Below, piece by piece: positions 10,734 through 22,418 of a stretch of 64,000 nucleotides of DNA. Each line of letters begins with the position of its first letter. Positions within the stretch are counted from its first letter, which is position 1. The notes beneath the pieces are model-generated. The model had not been told where the DNA came from, searched no databases, and saw only the letters and a list, made by a program, of their open reading frames with translations. This stretch comes from Narthecium ossifragum. Lineage: Eukaryota; Streptophyta; Magnoliopsida; Dioscoreales; Nartheciaceae. The DNA is taken from the NCBI GenBank assembly GCA_963920575.1, contig OY986967.1, forward strand, positions 14,750,061 to 14,814,060. Direction: 5' to 3'. The position numbers were made by a program, and so were the translations under genes.

Positions 10734-12980
10734 TGTCGCGCCCCGAACTGCGTAGGGCCAATCGGGCCGGGCGACACGAACCAAAACCTAACCTCATGTG
10801 GAAAATTTTAGTGAGGTTTCCCTCTAATCGTAGTGCTTACCATAGCAATTCATAATCATCCTGTATTAACATACAATTAAAAATCTCAAAGACTGAAACT
10901 GGAATAAACCAAGTCCTCAAAACAGGGAAATTATACATTTATCACTCCCATAGGAGACTATCTAAATCAGAAGGTTAAAACAGAGATCGCCGCTCCTCAA
11001 GCACCACCAGACGCCGCCACGTCACCAAACACCGGCCCGGTAGGGGCGACCGAAGAAGAGCTAGCGCCAGCACCAGCAAAACGCAGCCCGGGTAGGAGTG
11101 AGCACTAAGCTCAGCAGGGATACTACACTACGACACTCACAAGGGAGGGAACACAACAGTGTTGCCCCCAAACAAAGGCTGAGTGTACACAGGGGTCCCA
11201 TAACCCCACCGCGTGTCCCTGAAAGGAGGCCTCAGTCATGATCCCCAGCCGAACTGGTCACATACTGGGTCGCCCTCAGCGAGGCAGGAAACCGGCACTG
11301 CCATCTCACTAGCAGGAAACCAACACTGCGAGGTGGGCAACCAACACCGCTGAGTAGGCACAGCCTCTACCAAAGAGACAGTGAACCGGACACCGGCTAC
11401 ACCTCAACACTCGGCTTGAGGTCGACACGACCTCTAAACATCAAACAACATGTATTCAGGTCATCTAACCTTATCATCGAAAACGACTGAATACTACAAA
11501 TCGAGTCCTGGACCAAGCTACCCGCAACGGTCCTAGAGCTAGATCCGGACTACCCGAAAGCCCCGGATCAGCAACGTCCTACACATATGCAACTAATGCA
11601 CAACACAATGCATGCTATGGACATGCGCAGGATAATACATGTAAGCATGCAACAATATGTGATGGCATAAATAACAAGGTCTGGGCACGACACCCTGCCG
11701 GCCCGGGGTGGTGAACAGGTAAATAAGGTCTAGGAGCTGCTGCAGTGGTACCACCACCAACTGCCAGCAGTCCACCACAACACCTGCATCGGGAAGCAGC
11801 CCCGCAAACAACAGCTCACAGCTATCACAGATAAAGCCCTCGGCGCACGCCGTCATGCAAGGCTAGGGAAAGCTGTAGGGCTACCCACCCGTTTATTCTA
11901 AACATCCCGGAAGTCATCGCTCCCCCGGTCCACCATTGCCCTATTATAGGGCTAACATGCTTAAACATATTTACAAGGTATAAAGCGGTAAGGAAAATCG
12001 GCATACCAAGCCCCGCGGGCAAAAGTCATGAAAAATCCTTACTGCTACTAAATGATCGATCTTTTCCTAAGAAAAGATCGATCTTTTAAGTCACAGTGAG
12101 CCTTCCCTCACTGTCGAGCTAAAAAAGATCGATCCTTCCTCCCAGGAAGATCGATCTTTCTCGAGACAGAGGGCACCCTTCTTGTCGCGCAAAGGAAAAT
12201 CGATCCTCCTCGCGACGAAGGGTAACCATGCTAACCAAGACCCAGGATCGATCATCTCCAAGCAGAAGATCGATCCTTCATCGGGCGCAGCATGACCAAC
12301 CCAGAGGGATCGATCCTTCCTTAAGAAGGATCGATCCGGATGGGTTCTCCGGCGTACTTCCGGCGAGAAATACCACCGAAAAATACATCCAAACTTTCCA
12401 GAACTGTGGGATCTGATAGATCAAGATCCCACGAGTCCAAAACCGGTGAAATCACGAAAAACCAACATGTATATCTACAGATCTAAGCATAAGAACAATC
12501 ACGAACCGAAAAAACCAAAAACCCGAAAAGAGATGTAGGTAGGATCCCTACTTATGCAATAGCAGCTTCAACCCAAGCTGCTAGGCCTTGGATCGTCCTT
12601 ATACACCTTAAAAAGGATTGAAGGAAGAAAGTCTCGTCTGCTTTATACGCAAACGAACCGACTTATGAATGATCGATCTTTCCCTAGTGAAAGATCGATC
12701 CTTCATGACAATCGCACTTGACTTTCTGGCACCAAAAAGATCGATCTTCTAGCAAGAAAGGATCGATCCTTTAGATGCAGAAAGCTAGACTTGGGCTAGA
12801 ACTTAAGCCCAAGCCCAGATCTTTCGATCCCGGGTCCCACTAACCATTCTAGTCAAACATTACCACAACCATGGTCAGTGTGTGCACACGCGGGTGTGAA
12901 ACAAGCCGACAAGGCGCAATTTACCAAATTGCCCTTGCGGTCCACGACGAGCCACAGGAGTAGAGGGATGGGTCCTCACA
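10734..12980 (-). mobile_element. Solo LTR, family F (Del/Tekay-like), TSD ATATA
   Basis: On the minus strand it runs from TGTGAGGACCC (12980) to GGGGCGCGACA (10734), 2,247 bp, with perfect TSD ATATA at 10729-10733 and 12981-12985. It contains no coding region. A second complete copy is at 45824-48318. GATCGATC words occur as close inverted pairs at 12050-12345 and 12668-12778, for example GGATCGATCCTTC and its complement around 12307-12338. The lineage is inferred only from LTR length and terminal sequence. Confidence 0.9.
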
Positions 12981-12985
12981 ATATA

Positions 12986-13466
12986 TTTCTTTTGCTCCGC
13001 GCCCTCTGTTCTATACCTATTCTCTTGTGTCCGGTTCTTGCTCTCCGTCGTCATCCCTGATTCCGGCGTGCTCCTCCGGGCTATACCTTCCCTCTGGTAA
13101 GACTTCAACGCGTCTTCTCTTTAAGTACACCGCTTCCTTTCAATCTTTTACACGGCGGAACCCATGGTTTTCACCATGGATTCCGACCAATGAAACCGGC
13201 TACCACGGCCGGTGTCCACCGCATTCCCTCCTTTGTTTTCGTTCTTTCGTCTCTTCCTGGTTGTTCTTGTGTTTCTTTCCTTGTTTCGTCTTTCCCTCAC
13301 AATTTTTCTTGGATCCCTTCCCCATCCTCTGTTCCGGCCGTTTAAGTTTTTCCTTCACTCCGTGAAGGATCGATCGTTCCCTTCTAGACTAATCGATCCT
13401 TCCCTATCCAGCCTTTCTTCTTACAATTTCTCTTACCAACGATCTAGTCTGCAGGCGTGCTCCACG
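12986..13466 (+). other. Element C leader of extra ORF 1
   Basis: This GC- and CT-rich sequence lies between the F insertion and the acidic ORF, and has short overlapping ORFs with no recognisable motif. Two GATCGATC-type words occur near 13367 and 13392. It may be a 5' untranslated leader downstream of the TATATATA run that spans 10725-10733 and 12986-12989. Confidence 0.45.
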
Positions 13467-15709
13467 ATGTCTACATCCAGCCACGTTTCATCGTCCGCCA
13501 GCGGCTGCCTGATGAGTGCATGAAAGTGCACTCTGAACAACCTTATAACCATCTCAATTGCTAGATTATTATCCTTAATCAGCATCTTTATTACTATTTT
13601 TATATCTATATGTTGCTTCACATGGTTGTTTGGAAAATGCAGGAAATTGGAGCTAAAAGAAGCTGAAAAGAGTGCATAGATCAACTTTAAAGATTAATCT
13701 GTACCTACTCATGAAGAACCAGATGTTGTGCCATACATGGTTCGAAAGCTCTTGAAGTCTAGATTCTGGAGAATTTTACGGTTCGTGATTCCGAGTTTCC
13801 TAGTGGAAGTTACGTCAATTTTAGTACCGATGGTGCAGTCTGGATGGCAGAACAATAATACGCTGGAAAGTTGGATCGATCCGACACCCCTGGTGGGATC
13901 GATCCAACTATGCAGAATCGTGACAGAACATGTATTTTTTGACTGAACATGGTCCAATCGATCCATCCATCCATCTTAAGGGGTCCGATCGATCCGGCAC
14001 CTATAGTTGGATCGATCGGACTCAAAAATAGCCAGAGAAGGTGGATTTTTACGCATCCGATCGATCCAGCGCCCATAGTTCGATCGATCGGACTCGGGGG
14101 TACATAGAAGTTGAAGATTTTAATGAGACCGATCGATCCAACATCCCGAGGAGGATCGATCGAACATTCCCAGTGAATTAAATCAACGGTTTAGATCAAA
14201 TCCGTTGATGGAGAGACTTTGGGGCTATAAATAGAACTCTTTCTAGGGTTTGAGGGGGACTTCTTGGATGTTTTTGGAGGCTCTTTTCAGGACTTTTTCA
14301 TGAGGAAAAAGATGGAGACATCTCCATCCATGGCCGAGTAATCCGCGGGCATGGCGGACGGATGATCTAGCGAGGACTAGGGCTTCTTCTCCAATAATGG
14401 TTCATAGTTTTTAATCTTTATTGTTAAACTCTTCTTATGTATTGGATCTTCACAGATTGCTTTGTGGTTAAACATTATTATAAATCCATTCATGCTTCTT
14501 TTATGATATTGTGATCCCATAGTTATCTCTTTTGATTCTCCTACCGAGTCTCGCGAGACCTTTGCTATGCATTGCCCGTAGTGACAGCTGGTACTGTGTA
14601 TTCTTAGGGATCTAGCATGACAAGGTTGGGGCTCTAACCCGTGAGATCTTTGCTATGCATTGCCGATTGTGAGAGTTGGTATTGTGTATACTTAGGGATC
14701 CGGTTAGAGTTAGGGCTTTGTCCCGATGAACTTTTGCTGCGCGTTGCCTATAGTGACAGCCGGTATCGTGTATTCTTAGGTTTGGTTGGATGAAGTTAGA
14801 ACTATAAAAAGGAAGAACCAATCATAGGAAGAGACATTTATATTTTATCAGATTCATAATTCTATATCTTCCGGTTAAGGCGATTGGGATGTGAATCCCT
14901 TAACTGAGTATTATATGGACCATTGAGAAGAGAAGAACCTAAATCCGAGTGAAGTGATTCCTGAAGCCTAGCTTTATCAAAAGCCTGATATCTTTAGTTA
15001 ACCTTACATTATCATTAATCCTTTGATCTAATTTAATTTAGTTAGCTTTCTTGATTGTCTTCAATATATTATTATCTGTATTTCTGTATCTTTCCTGCTT
15101 GTCTCTCTGTGGGATTCGACCTCTCTTATGCTGTACTGCACCGCGACCGCTGTGCGTGACACATTTGAGCGACAACACTGCCCACCTGGTTCACCGGAGC
15201 ACGACTTCAAGCCGGGGTCTCCGATTTTTCAAGCCTCGGGTTTTTCCTCAGACGATGACTTTGTGACGACCGCCGACTCAAATCGACCACTGTCCCCGCA
15301 GGTAGTCTTCTGTTGCCCTCCTCGGGAATTCCCCCACCCTGTTTACCCTGCATGTTCTGTTATTGAATATCCTGTCAGTGTTGAATTTCTTGGGCCAATG
15401 CCAACTCCTGATATCTTTGCCCATCTCGTGTATGCCATTCAGCATGACCCCAACCTCGATGATCCGTGGGTCGCTTTCCGATTGCCAGACGGGTATAAGA
15501 TTGTTGTGCCACCACGGTCGCTGATCGATCCTGCGCTTTTGTCGCCATCGACCTCACCGTCAGGTTTCCCATACGCATCCGACGACCTTGATCGTCCATT
15601 GTCCCCGAGGTCGAGCGAGATTGATTCTGATGACGAGGAGATTGACGCAGATGAACTCGTGGACCTTTTGGAGGACGATGATGAAGACGATGATGAAGAC
15701 TACGATTAG
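13467..15709 (+). pseudogene. Element C extra ORF 1: acidic-tail protein split by a solo LTR
   Basis: A start codon at 13467 opens a Ser-rich frame (MSTSSHVSSSASGC) that is cut at 13509 by solo LTR B. The frame resumes exactly after the second CTGCC TSD at 15183 and runs without a stop to TAG 15707-15709. Counting one TSD copy the protein would be about 189 residues. It has a Pro/Ser-rich N-terminus, a central region with FLGPMPTPDIFAHLVYAI, a Pro/Ser segment, and a C-terminal run of about 35 residues that is almost all Asp/Glu. I recognise no domain. It lies between pol and the transposon-protein-like ORF, the place where Athila elements carry extra or env-like ORFs. The frame has no other defect, so the LTR insertion may be the only break. 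Confidence 0.6.
13510..15177 (+). mobile_element. Solo LTR, family B, plus orientation, TSD CTGCC
   Basis: It starts TGATGAGTGCATG and ends GAGCGACAACA, 1,668 bp, with TSD CTGCC at 13505-13509 and 15178-15182. It is collinear with the LTRs of full-length element B. It contains the U3 block shared with A and D (about 13737-13815), a GATCGATC array at 13872-14165 (eight exact words plus a variant) and TATAAATA at 14226-14233. Downstream are three imperfect ~85-bp repeats with 'gggatc...gcattgcc' (14580-14790). Confidence 0.95.
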
Positions 15710-16442
15710 GACGGTGATAATTAGGCATTAGGACAATTTTATTTTGCTTTTAGGAGTTTTGTATTGTGACAATTTTAGTTTGGGTTCATTGCTTGCTAGT
15801 TTTTCCTTCTTTGCACGTCCAATTTTTGCTTTGTAGTATAGCTCTTTTTCAGGTAGTTCATTAATAAAATTGAGTTTAGGAATGATTGGGTGTCTGGTTT
15901 TGCTTTCTGTGGTGCACCTTACATCGGGTTAAAATTCATTAATAAAATTGCTTGGACGCTCAGCCTACATGCCATCAACATCGGGTTAAAATTCTCACGT
16001 TTTCCGCTCAATTAAGCATATTTGGCAGGAGTAGGATCGATCCTTTCTATCTTGTCCGATCGATGTTACTCCTCCTTACCACGCTTTAAGTTGTACGTTG
16101 AGATGTTGCCAGGTAGACTACGATCGATCCATCCCCAATGGACGGATCGATCCTAAACGCGTTAATTTGGGAATTAAAACCCAGTGTAGGATCGATCCTA
16201 GGGCATTCGTACCCTACGATCGATCCTTCTCTCCCCCCTTCTCGTTTCGCTCGGAAGCTGGCGCTTGTCATTCCCACCGCCGACCAGTGCTCGGCCTCGT
16301 CTCCGGCAAGACCTCATCACCACCATCCTCCAACCCTTTTTCTTCGATCCTGACATTGCCGCTTCTTCTTCCACCCCTTCTGCCAGCGGGGTTGTCTTCT
16401 CCAACGAGTGTTGCCGGCTCCGATCGTCGTCTCCATAACACA
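15710..16442 (+). other. Element C spacer with GATCGATC array upstream of extra ORF 2
   Basis: Non-coding. The first 300 bp are T-rich with two copies of 'catcgggttaaaattc' (about 15911 and 15980). A cluster of six GATCGATC-type words, several as AGGATCGATCCT, lies at 16030-16230, about 210 bp before the ATG of the next ORF. Confidence 0.55.
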
Positions 16443-17843
16443 ATGGTGCGAGCAAAGAACATCCTCCGTAAGGGCCTCGTCGGCAAAGGGAAGGCCGCCG
16501 CTGCTTCTTCTTCTACCCCTTCCGCCAGACGTCCACCGTTGCCCGCGTCCTCGACGAGTGTATCTCCGGTAGTCTCAACATCTTCTCCTACATCCACTCC
16601 GTCTCCACCTCCGTCACGGCCCGTCCATGCTTCGAGAGCTCCCCCTTCTTCTTCGATGGCTGCTTCTCCTCCTTTCGGCAAGAGGAAGGCTTCCGTTGTT
16701 GCTTCCTCCTCCAAACCTCCCTAGTGGAAGAAGCAGCGCAAGAAGGCCTAACCATCTACTGCTCTGACCATCGTCCGTGGCCTCCTACCGCGCTGGCAGC
16801 GAGAGCTCAATCTCGAGTACACTTTCGACGTCGACTTCTTCCGGACAGTCGAGTATGCCCAGGACTCCATCGCAACTCTCGAACGCCGTAGTCTACTTCC
16901 TTTGTGCACTCCTTGCCCCAGGGTGTACCCCCGGCTGGTTTGCATGTTCTATCAGAACATGAAGCCCATTCCTTTCGGGGACAAGCGCGACAAGGACACT
17001 TCCCGACGATACGCGTCCCAGGGTTTCACCTCCACGATCGATGGCGTCGAGGTAGCTTTGACATTCCGGGCCGTCTCTGAGGTGCTGGAGATCCCTAAAC
17101 GCTGCCCTGGGCTTCACAAAGCCAAACCCGAGGAGATGTACGTGCATGACTCGGTTCCCCATCTCTTTATTCACCCGGATCGCGAGGATGCCGGTATTTT
17201 TACTCGCGCCGAGTTGCCGACGCACATGTGGCTGGTAGACGATGTCCTGCGTAGGAACGTCTTCCAGGGCGATCATGATCAGTATCGGGTCGGCGATTGG
17301 CTCAACACGTTGTGGTTGCTAGCCAAGGAATGGGCAATCAGTATACCACATCAGATCTTGGAGGACATGGCCCACTTTTATCGGCGGGCGGTGCTGGATA
17401 GGTGACCGAGCTACGACGACGCCGCCCTTCCACACCCTAGACTTATCTCCTTCTTTCTCCAGAGCCACGATCGGGCTCCAGAGGGGGAGCCGGTCATGTC
17501 ACCTGAGGCAATGAAGATGGCACGATTCGGTTCTGCCACTTGGAGCATGGTTCTAAGTCACATGCGGAGAGCCGGCATATATATCCGTCAGCCGCGCCTC
17601 CGTCGATCGTAGACTGCGCCGGAGTATGGACCGGTCGAGCATCCTACACCTGGCGAGATGTACCGGGAGTTCCGAGCTGAGGAGGCACGCTTACATCAGC
17701 GCTTGGACGCGGACGATGCTGCCTTCCGTGAGGACCTCTCCTACAGTCGTTCGCGTCTTGACGACCTCCATCCACCTCCGTCAATGACTGCCATTGTCCC
17801 TTACAGACCTTTGTCCTTTCCGGCGCCGCATCCCCTGCCTTGA
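16443..17843 (+). pseudogene. Element C extra ORF 2: putative plant transposon protein domain-like
   Basis: One frame of 466 codons runs from ATG 16443 to TGA 17841, interrupted by TAG 16722, TAA 16749, TGA 17403 and TAG 17610. All four are explained by C-to-T change of CAG, CAA or CGA codons. The N-terminal ~95 residues are basic and Pro/Ser/Ala-rich. The middle (about 16790-17405) resembles the 'putative plant transposon protein' domain (Transposase_32-type) found in extra ORFs of Athila-like Ty3 elements: YPRLVCMFYQNMK, GVEVALTFRAVSEVLEIP, a histidine/aspartate loop, and NTLWLLAKEWAISIPHQIL. The C-terminus has a charged helix (EMYREFRAEEARLHQRL). Family assignment is by pattern memory, not by search. 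Its role in the element is unknown; env-like function has been proposed for ORFs in this position. Confidence 0.65.
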
Positions 17844-18514
17844 GTCTCGTACCTTAGTTGCTTGCTTGGATTACATGTTTACCTTTTAGGTTTCTTGCAT
17901 CTAAGGCTGTGTGGTGGTATTTTTTGATGCGATTTTTGTTGGGTGGTTGGCTATTGTTTGTATCTTCTTGACATTCTTAATGTATTGACCTGATTTGAGA
18001 TATGGGGGTGTACTCCGGGAGTGTGGGTGGGTTGAATATGATGATCTGTACTTGTGGGGGTGGATGCAAGTGTTCTTTATTGTGTGTTGCAGGTGGATGC
18101 TTAGGATAGTTTACTTTTTATGTCCTTGTGTGATGAATGGTTGTACTGCCCTTGTGCTTCTTGAATAAATAGAGGAAATGCTGCCCAATTTTTCTCCATT
18201 GTTATGCATTTTTGTTTCTTTCCATAAATGCAATCATGGGGTATTCTTTCTCTGATTTTACAGGGCATCTATGCTATCGCATGTACAGCAGGGTGACATC
18301 ACGACATAACTCGGTTTTCACGACTAACCATGATCCGCATGTCTGTTTTTATTTTTCTCCCCAAAGTTACTTTTTAGTACGAAGACTATACAGGTTATCT
18401 CTACCCTGTATTCATTGATTTCTTTTTCTGACTTAGTGTAATTGGGGACAATTCCATTTAAGTTAGGGGGTCAAATTCTAGGAATTCATGGTGAGTTATT
18501 TATTGTATGCTAAC
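17844..18514 (+). other. Element C 3' non-coding region, first part
   Basis: No ORF is supported. It contains 'attggggacaattccattt' followed by 'gttagggggtcaaattc' (about 18440-18480), the same internal purine-rich arrangement seen in the 3' regions of A and B. It is interrupted by solo LTR G at 18515. Confidence 0.5.
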
Positions 18515-21473
18515 TGTCACACCCCGACCCAGAAAACCTATCCAGATTGAGGCGTGAGCCACATAAACCTGTTTACATCATCTCTACGCCCACGACCTAC
18601 TCCAGGGTACGGACACAAGGTTGGTAACTCCTGTACCAACCGCCGCCCCTATTCCCAAGGGTCACAACCCTATCGGCGAAGCAAGGTGGTGAGCACAACG
18701 GGCTAGGACACAGTGCGAGTGTATCACCGCTACCCCGCCGCCTACCACGCTCTCATCCACCATGCACGGGGAAACATAACAACGGAGGTAGGACACAGCA
18801 TGGTGCGTAAACCCAACAGAGCACACCATTCTGAAACCACGACACGACCACTACACCTCAAGAACCACGATTCAAGTCAACTACTGAATGTCCTCAAATA
18901 TGATTCATGATCACATCAACACAATCTTACCTAAATCCTCAACTAACCAAACCCCGATCCTAAGGCTAGATCCGGGTTACCCGAGAACCCCGGATCGGCG
19001 ATCAAAACCATCGCCTATCACCTAACCTGAATGCCTCTAATGCAATCATATGCATGCAATACTCAGGCACAAGAATACAGAAATAGAAGCATGCAACAAT
19101 ATGCCAAAACAACATACACGGGCTAGGCGAAGTGTCTAGCTTGCCGAAGGGTAAGCATAGCATGGGTCTACATCAAATAAAGGTCTATCTAGCAATTAAG
19201 GATCTATCTAACACAAATACGGCAACACAGGCCGTAAACAAGCAAACACACAATTCAATCAAAATTTCGGCATTACGACGGCATGCACCACCGTCAGCCC
19301 GAAATTGCACAATGGAGCACACCCCCAGCTAACCAATTCACAAGGCACCACTGGCCCGCAAAATATAAACATTCCCACAAAGAAATATAAACGGGCACAC
19401 CGCCGGCCCTAGGCTTAAACATAATATGAGGATGTGCAGGAGTTAAAAGAGGGAAAGAATATATAGCACTATAAAATAACAAGGCATGTTACAGAAGAAG
19501 ACATGGGCAGTTCTACTTAGAATTCGGATGCATTCTCATTACAGGAGTTGTCCATTCCATGGGGATATCAGACATCCAGTGGAAAATCAGATACAATCAA
19601 AGCATAACCATTAACTTCAACTGGAATATTCAAGCTAATCAGATGTACCATGGCATGAACAAGAATTTGAACTCATAATCCGGTATTCAATCATTGATAG
19701 CCTAATATTCAGGTAGCAGAAGGGAACTAAGCATAGCAATACATGGGGATGAAACATAGCAGCATATCAACCCATAGAAATCCATACATAGCATAACAGG
19801 AGAGGATCTAAGTATGGCATAGGCATGGATACACACGTAGCTGCCAAAAACCCACGAATCTGTCAAAGATTGATTTCGTCACAGATCACGGAACAATTCA
19901 TAATAAGTCGTACGAAAATCCAAAAATTATGCAATAAGCGTCAATTGAAAGTAGATTCGATGATGTACAACTTTGATCTTGATAATCAAACGAGATCATG
20001 CACGTACGAGCCCAGATCTGAGCTAGAACAGCTCAGCTCGTAGAAAAACTGAGCTTCTGTAAAATCTGGGAAAAACTTCCAAAAATCCATACAAAACCCA
20101 CATCAATTTGCATGAAGCTTCAATCAATTACTAAGCATGCATCAAGGGACTAATTAAAACATAGGAATCCACTAACAAGCCAACTCCTGGATTTCTATAT
20201 TAAACCCTAGTTAGAGGCGATGAAATCTTATCAATTCGACGTCCAAACGACGTCGAATTGGAAATCAAACTTGGGCAAATGTATATTAGCATACTAGGAA
20301 CATGCAGCCCAAGAATTGGATTAATCTAATGGCTAATCTTCCTGGAATTCACTAATTTCTGTCTCATCGCAGATCTGAAGAAAAGTCACAATAAATCGTA
20401 GAAAAATCTGAAAATTATCAAATCAGCGGCAATAGGAAGTAGATCCAAAGATCTACAACTCTCATCTTGATGATCAATGGAGTTCATGCACAAAAAGCTC
20501 AGAAACCGAGCTTGAAACCGGCTGTTCATCCAAGAACAGAGCATCAACGAAATCCGGAAAAACTGAGGGATAAAACTCCATTAAAACCACATCAATGATT
20601 AATCACACCTTGGTCAGTTGGGATCTAGGATAGGGAAACAAGGTAGAAGAGAAATCCACAAAGAATCTGATTGAAACCTTCTCAAACAAAATCCGAAATC
20701 CATGAATCCGAAATCAGCAACTAATCTAGCATGGATAGCATGAAAACAACAATCAAACAAAGGAAGGTTCAATCCACAATCACACCCTAGGACTGAATCA
20801 AGGATTCAGGTAGAAAACCCCTACCTGAGAGCTTGGAGAATATGAGATCTGAGCTTCCCGACTCAATCCTGGGCGTTGGAGCTCGACAGCGGCGAAGGAA
20901 CTCAAAGGGAACGCCGGCGGAGCTCGAAGATCGGCGACGAAGAGGGCTGCTGGCGGCTTGAGAGAGAGGAAACGGAGGAAAGAGGGTTGGATTTGGGAGT
21001 AGAGGAAGCTAGGGAACTCGAGAGAGGTGAGGTGGAGCTCGGAGAGGAGCGGCGGCCGGCCGCGACGACGGAAAAGCTCCGGAGAGGAGGAGGTCGGCGC
21101 GATCGCGGGTAAGGGAGAAGAAGAGGGCTGCCGCGTGGATAAGAGAGAAAGGAAGAGAGAGAGAGAGAAAATAGGGTTTAGTAGCTTAAGTGGCTAAACC
21201 GACCGAAAAAAATAGGATATCTCTTCGCAATTTCGTTCGGGTCTGTCGATCCCGAACACTCCTATTGGATCTATTCAATCACGTACATCAATCAAGGCTG
21301 TGTGTGCATTGCGCAGGTGTGAAACCAACTCCACCAAGGGTAATTTACCATATTACCCCCGGAGCTGCAACGATCAACGAAGATCGCGAAGCAAGGCCAA
21401 CCAAGCCCAAAACCAACGGAACCAGATCCTCGACCCAAGCGATCAGACCGAGTTGGAGGTACAGGTTCTCACA
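18515..21473 (-). mobile_element. Solo LTR, family G (Del/Tekay-like), TSD (C/A)TAAC
   Basis: On the minus strand it runs from TGTGAGAACCTGTACC (21473) to GGGGTGTGACA (18515), 2,959 bp. The flanks are CTAAC (18510-18514) and ATAAC (21474-21478), a 4/5 match taken as a mutated TSD. A truncated second copy begins at 59469. Two imperfect ~210-bp repeats lie at about 19850-20120 and 20360-20620 ('cacagatca...aaaatc...aagtagat'). No coding region of its own is present. Confidence 0.85.
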
Positions 21474-22418
21474 ATAACCAAAGTTTATACATCCCTTATA
21501 ATGTGTCAGACGAATGAAGTTATGATGATTATTGATAATGATTCATAACTCAGAACATTATTCGATGGTTCATTCAGAAGTTCATATGTCTTGTAAAATT
21601 TGGTAAATGTAGCTATGCATGGCTTGAGTTCTGTACTTTAACATTTTTATCATGGTTTAGGGCTAACTTGACGAATCCTATTGCACTTGAGCACTTTCAC
21701 ATGTGGATGGGTTGAAGTTAGATTCTGAGCCTGAGATTAGAATAGATTTACAATTTTAGAACATGTCACGGAAGATACATGAACACATACAATTTTTTGT
21801 CTGCAAAAAGTATCTGTGTATGAAAAGTGTGGGGATTCAACTTAGTAACCGGACAGGATGCCTAACCAGCGTGTTGTTCGCGTAAAACGGTTGAATTGCC
21901 TAAAAATGAGAAAAGGGACTTCATACTTAGTAACCGGGCAGGATGCCTAACTAGCGTGTTGTTCGCGTAAAACGGTTAAAGAGCCTAAAGAAAAAAACAA
22001 AAAAAAAGAAAGAAAAAAAAAACAAAAGAAAAGAAAGAAGAACAGAGGTTGTATGTGGTAAGTGGAAAAGATGTGCTTGCTTAGAATTGTGATCTTGACT
22101 AGTGGAATGCTTAGATATAATGAATATTCTGATACATGTGGAACCAAATCCACACACTGGAGAGTCAAAGTTAGTTTTGAATCAAGATTAAATATGTTGA
22201 AGTACTGGAAGTGTGCTATGACTTGTTCTTCTTTACTTTACTTTTATACGACTATCGATTGAAAAATAGACTCATGGATATTGTTTCTACTTAGTGCATT
22301 TGAATCAATGAATATGATAATCGATTTCGGATGATACGTAAAAAGGGGATATATAAATGTTTATGGGTATCATCACTGGAAACCCTCAGGAGACTATAAC
22401 TCCTCCACTGGGGCCACC
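21474..22418 (+). other. Element C 3' non-coding region, second part
   Basis: The paralogue of this stretch is 61106-61390. It contains a tandem ~85-bp module at 21841-21985 (see separate entry), an A-rich tract (21985-22040) and the sequence 'aaaccctcaggagactataac', and ends in TSD CCACC of element B. No ORF is supported. Confidence 0.65.
21841..21985 (+). repeat. Tandem ~85-bp module (GTAACCGG...GCGTAAAACGG)
   Basis: Units start at 21841 and 21926. Each carries CTTAGTAACCGG, then CAGGATGCCTAAC, then TTCGCGTAAAACGG. The same paired anchors, with a different centre, recur twice in the 3' region of element B (24419-24566, minus strand). Confidence 0.75.

Noticed and set aside
10719..10740. 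TATATATA as an independent host promoter
   Set aside because: It lies within element C and is best read as its internal sequence and the insertion target of LTR F; no host gene follows.
11593..12022. ORFs inside solo LTR F
   Set aside because: Not preserved in the second complete F LTR (45824-48318).
16198..16714. Minus-strand ORFs rich in Glu/Gly
   Set aside because: Shadows of the Pro/Ser-rich plus-strand ORF of element C; no motif.
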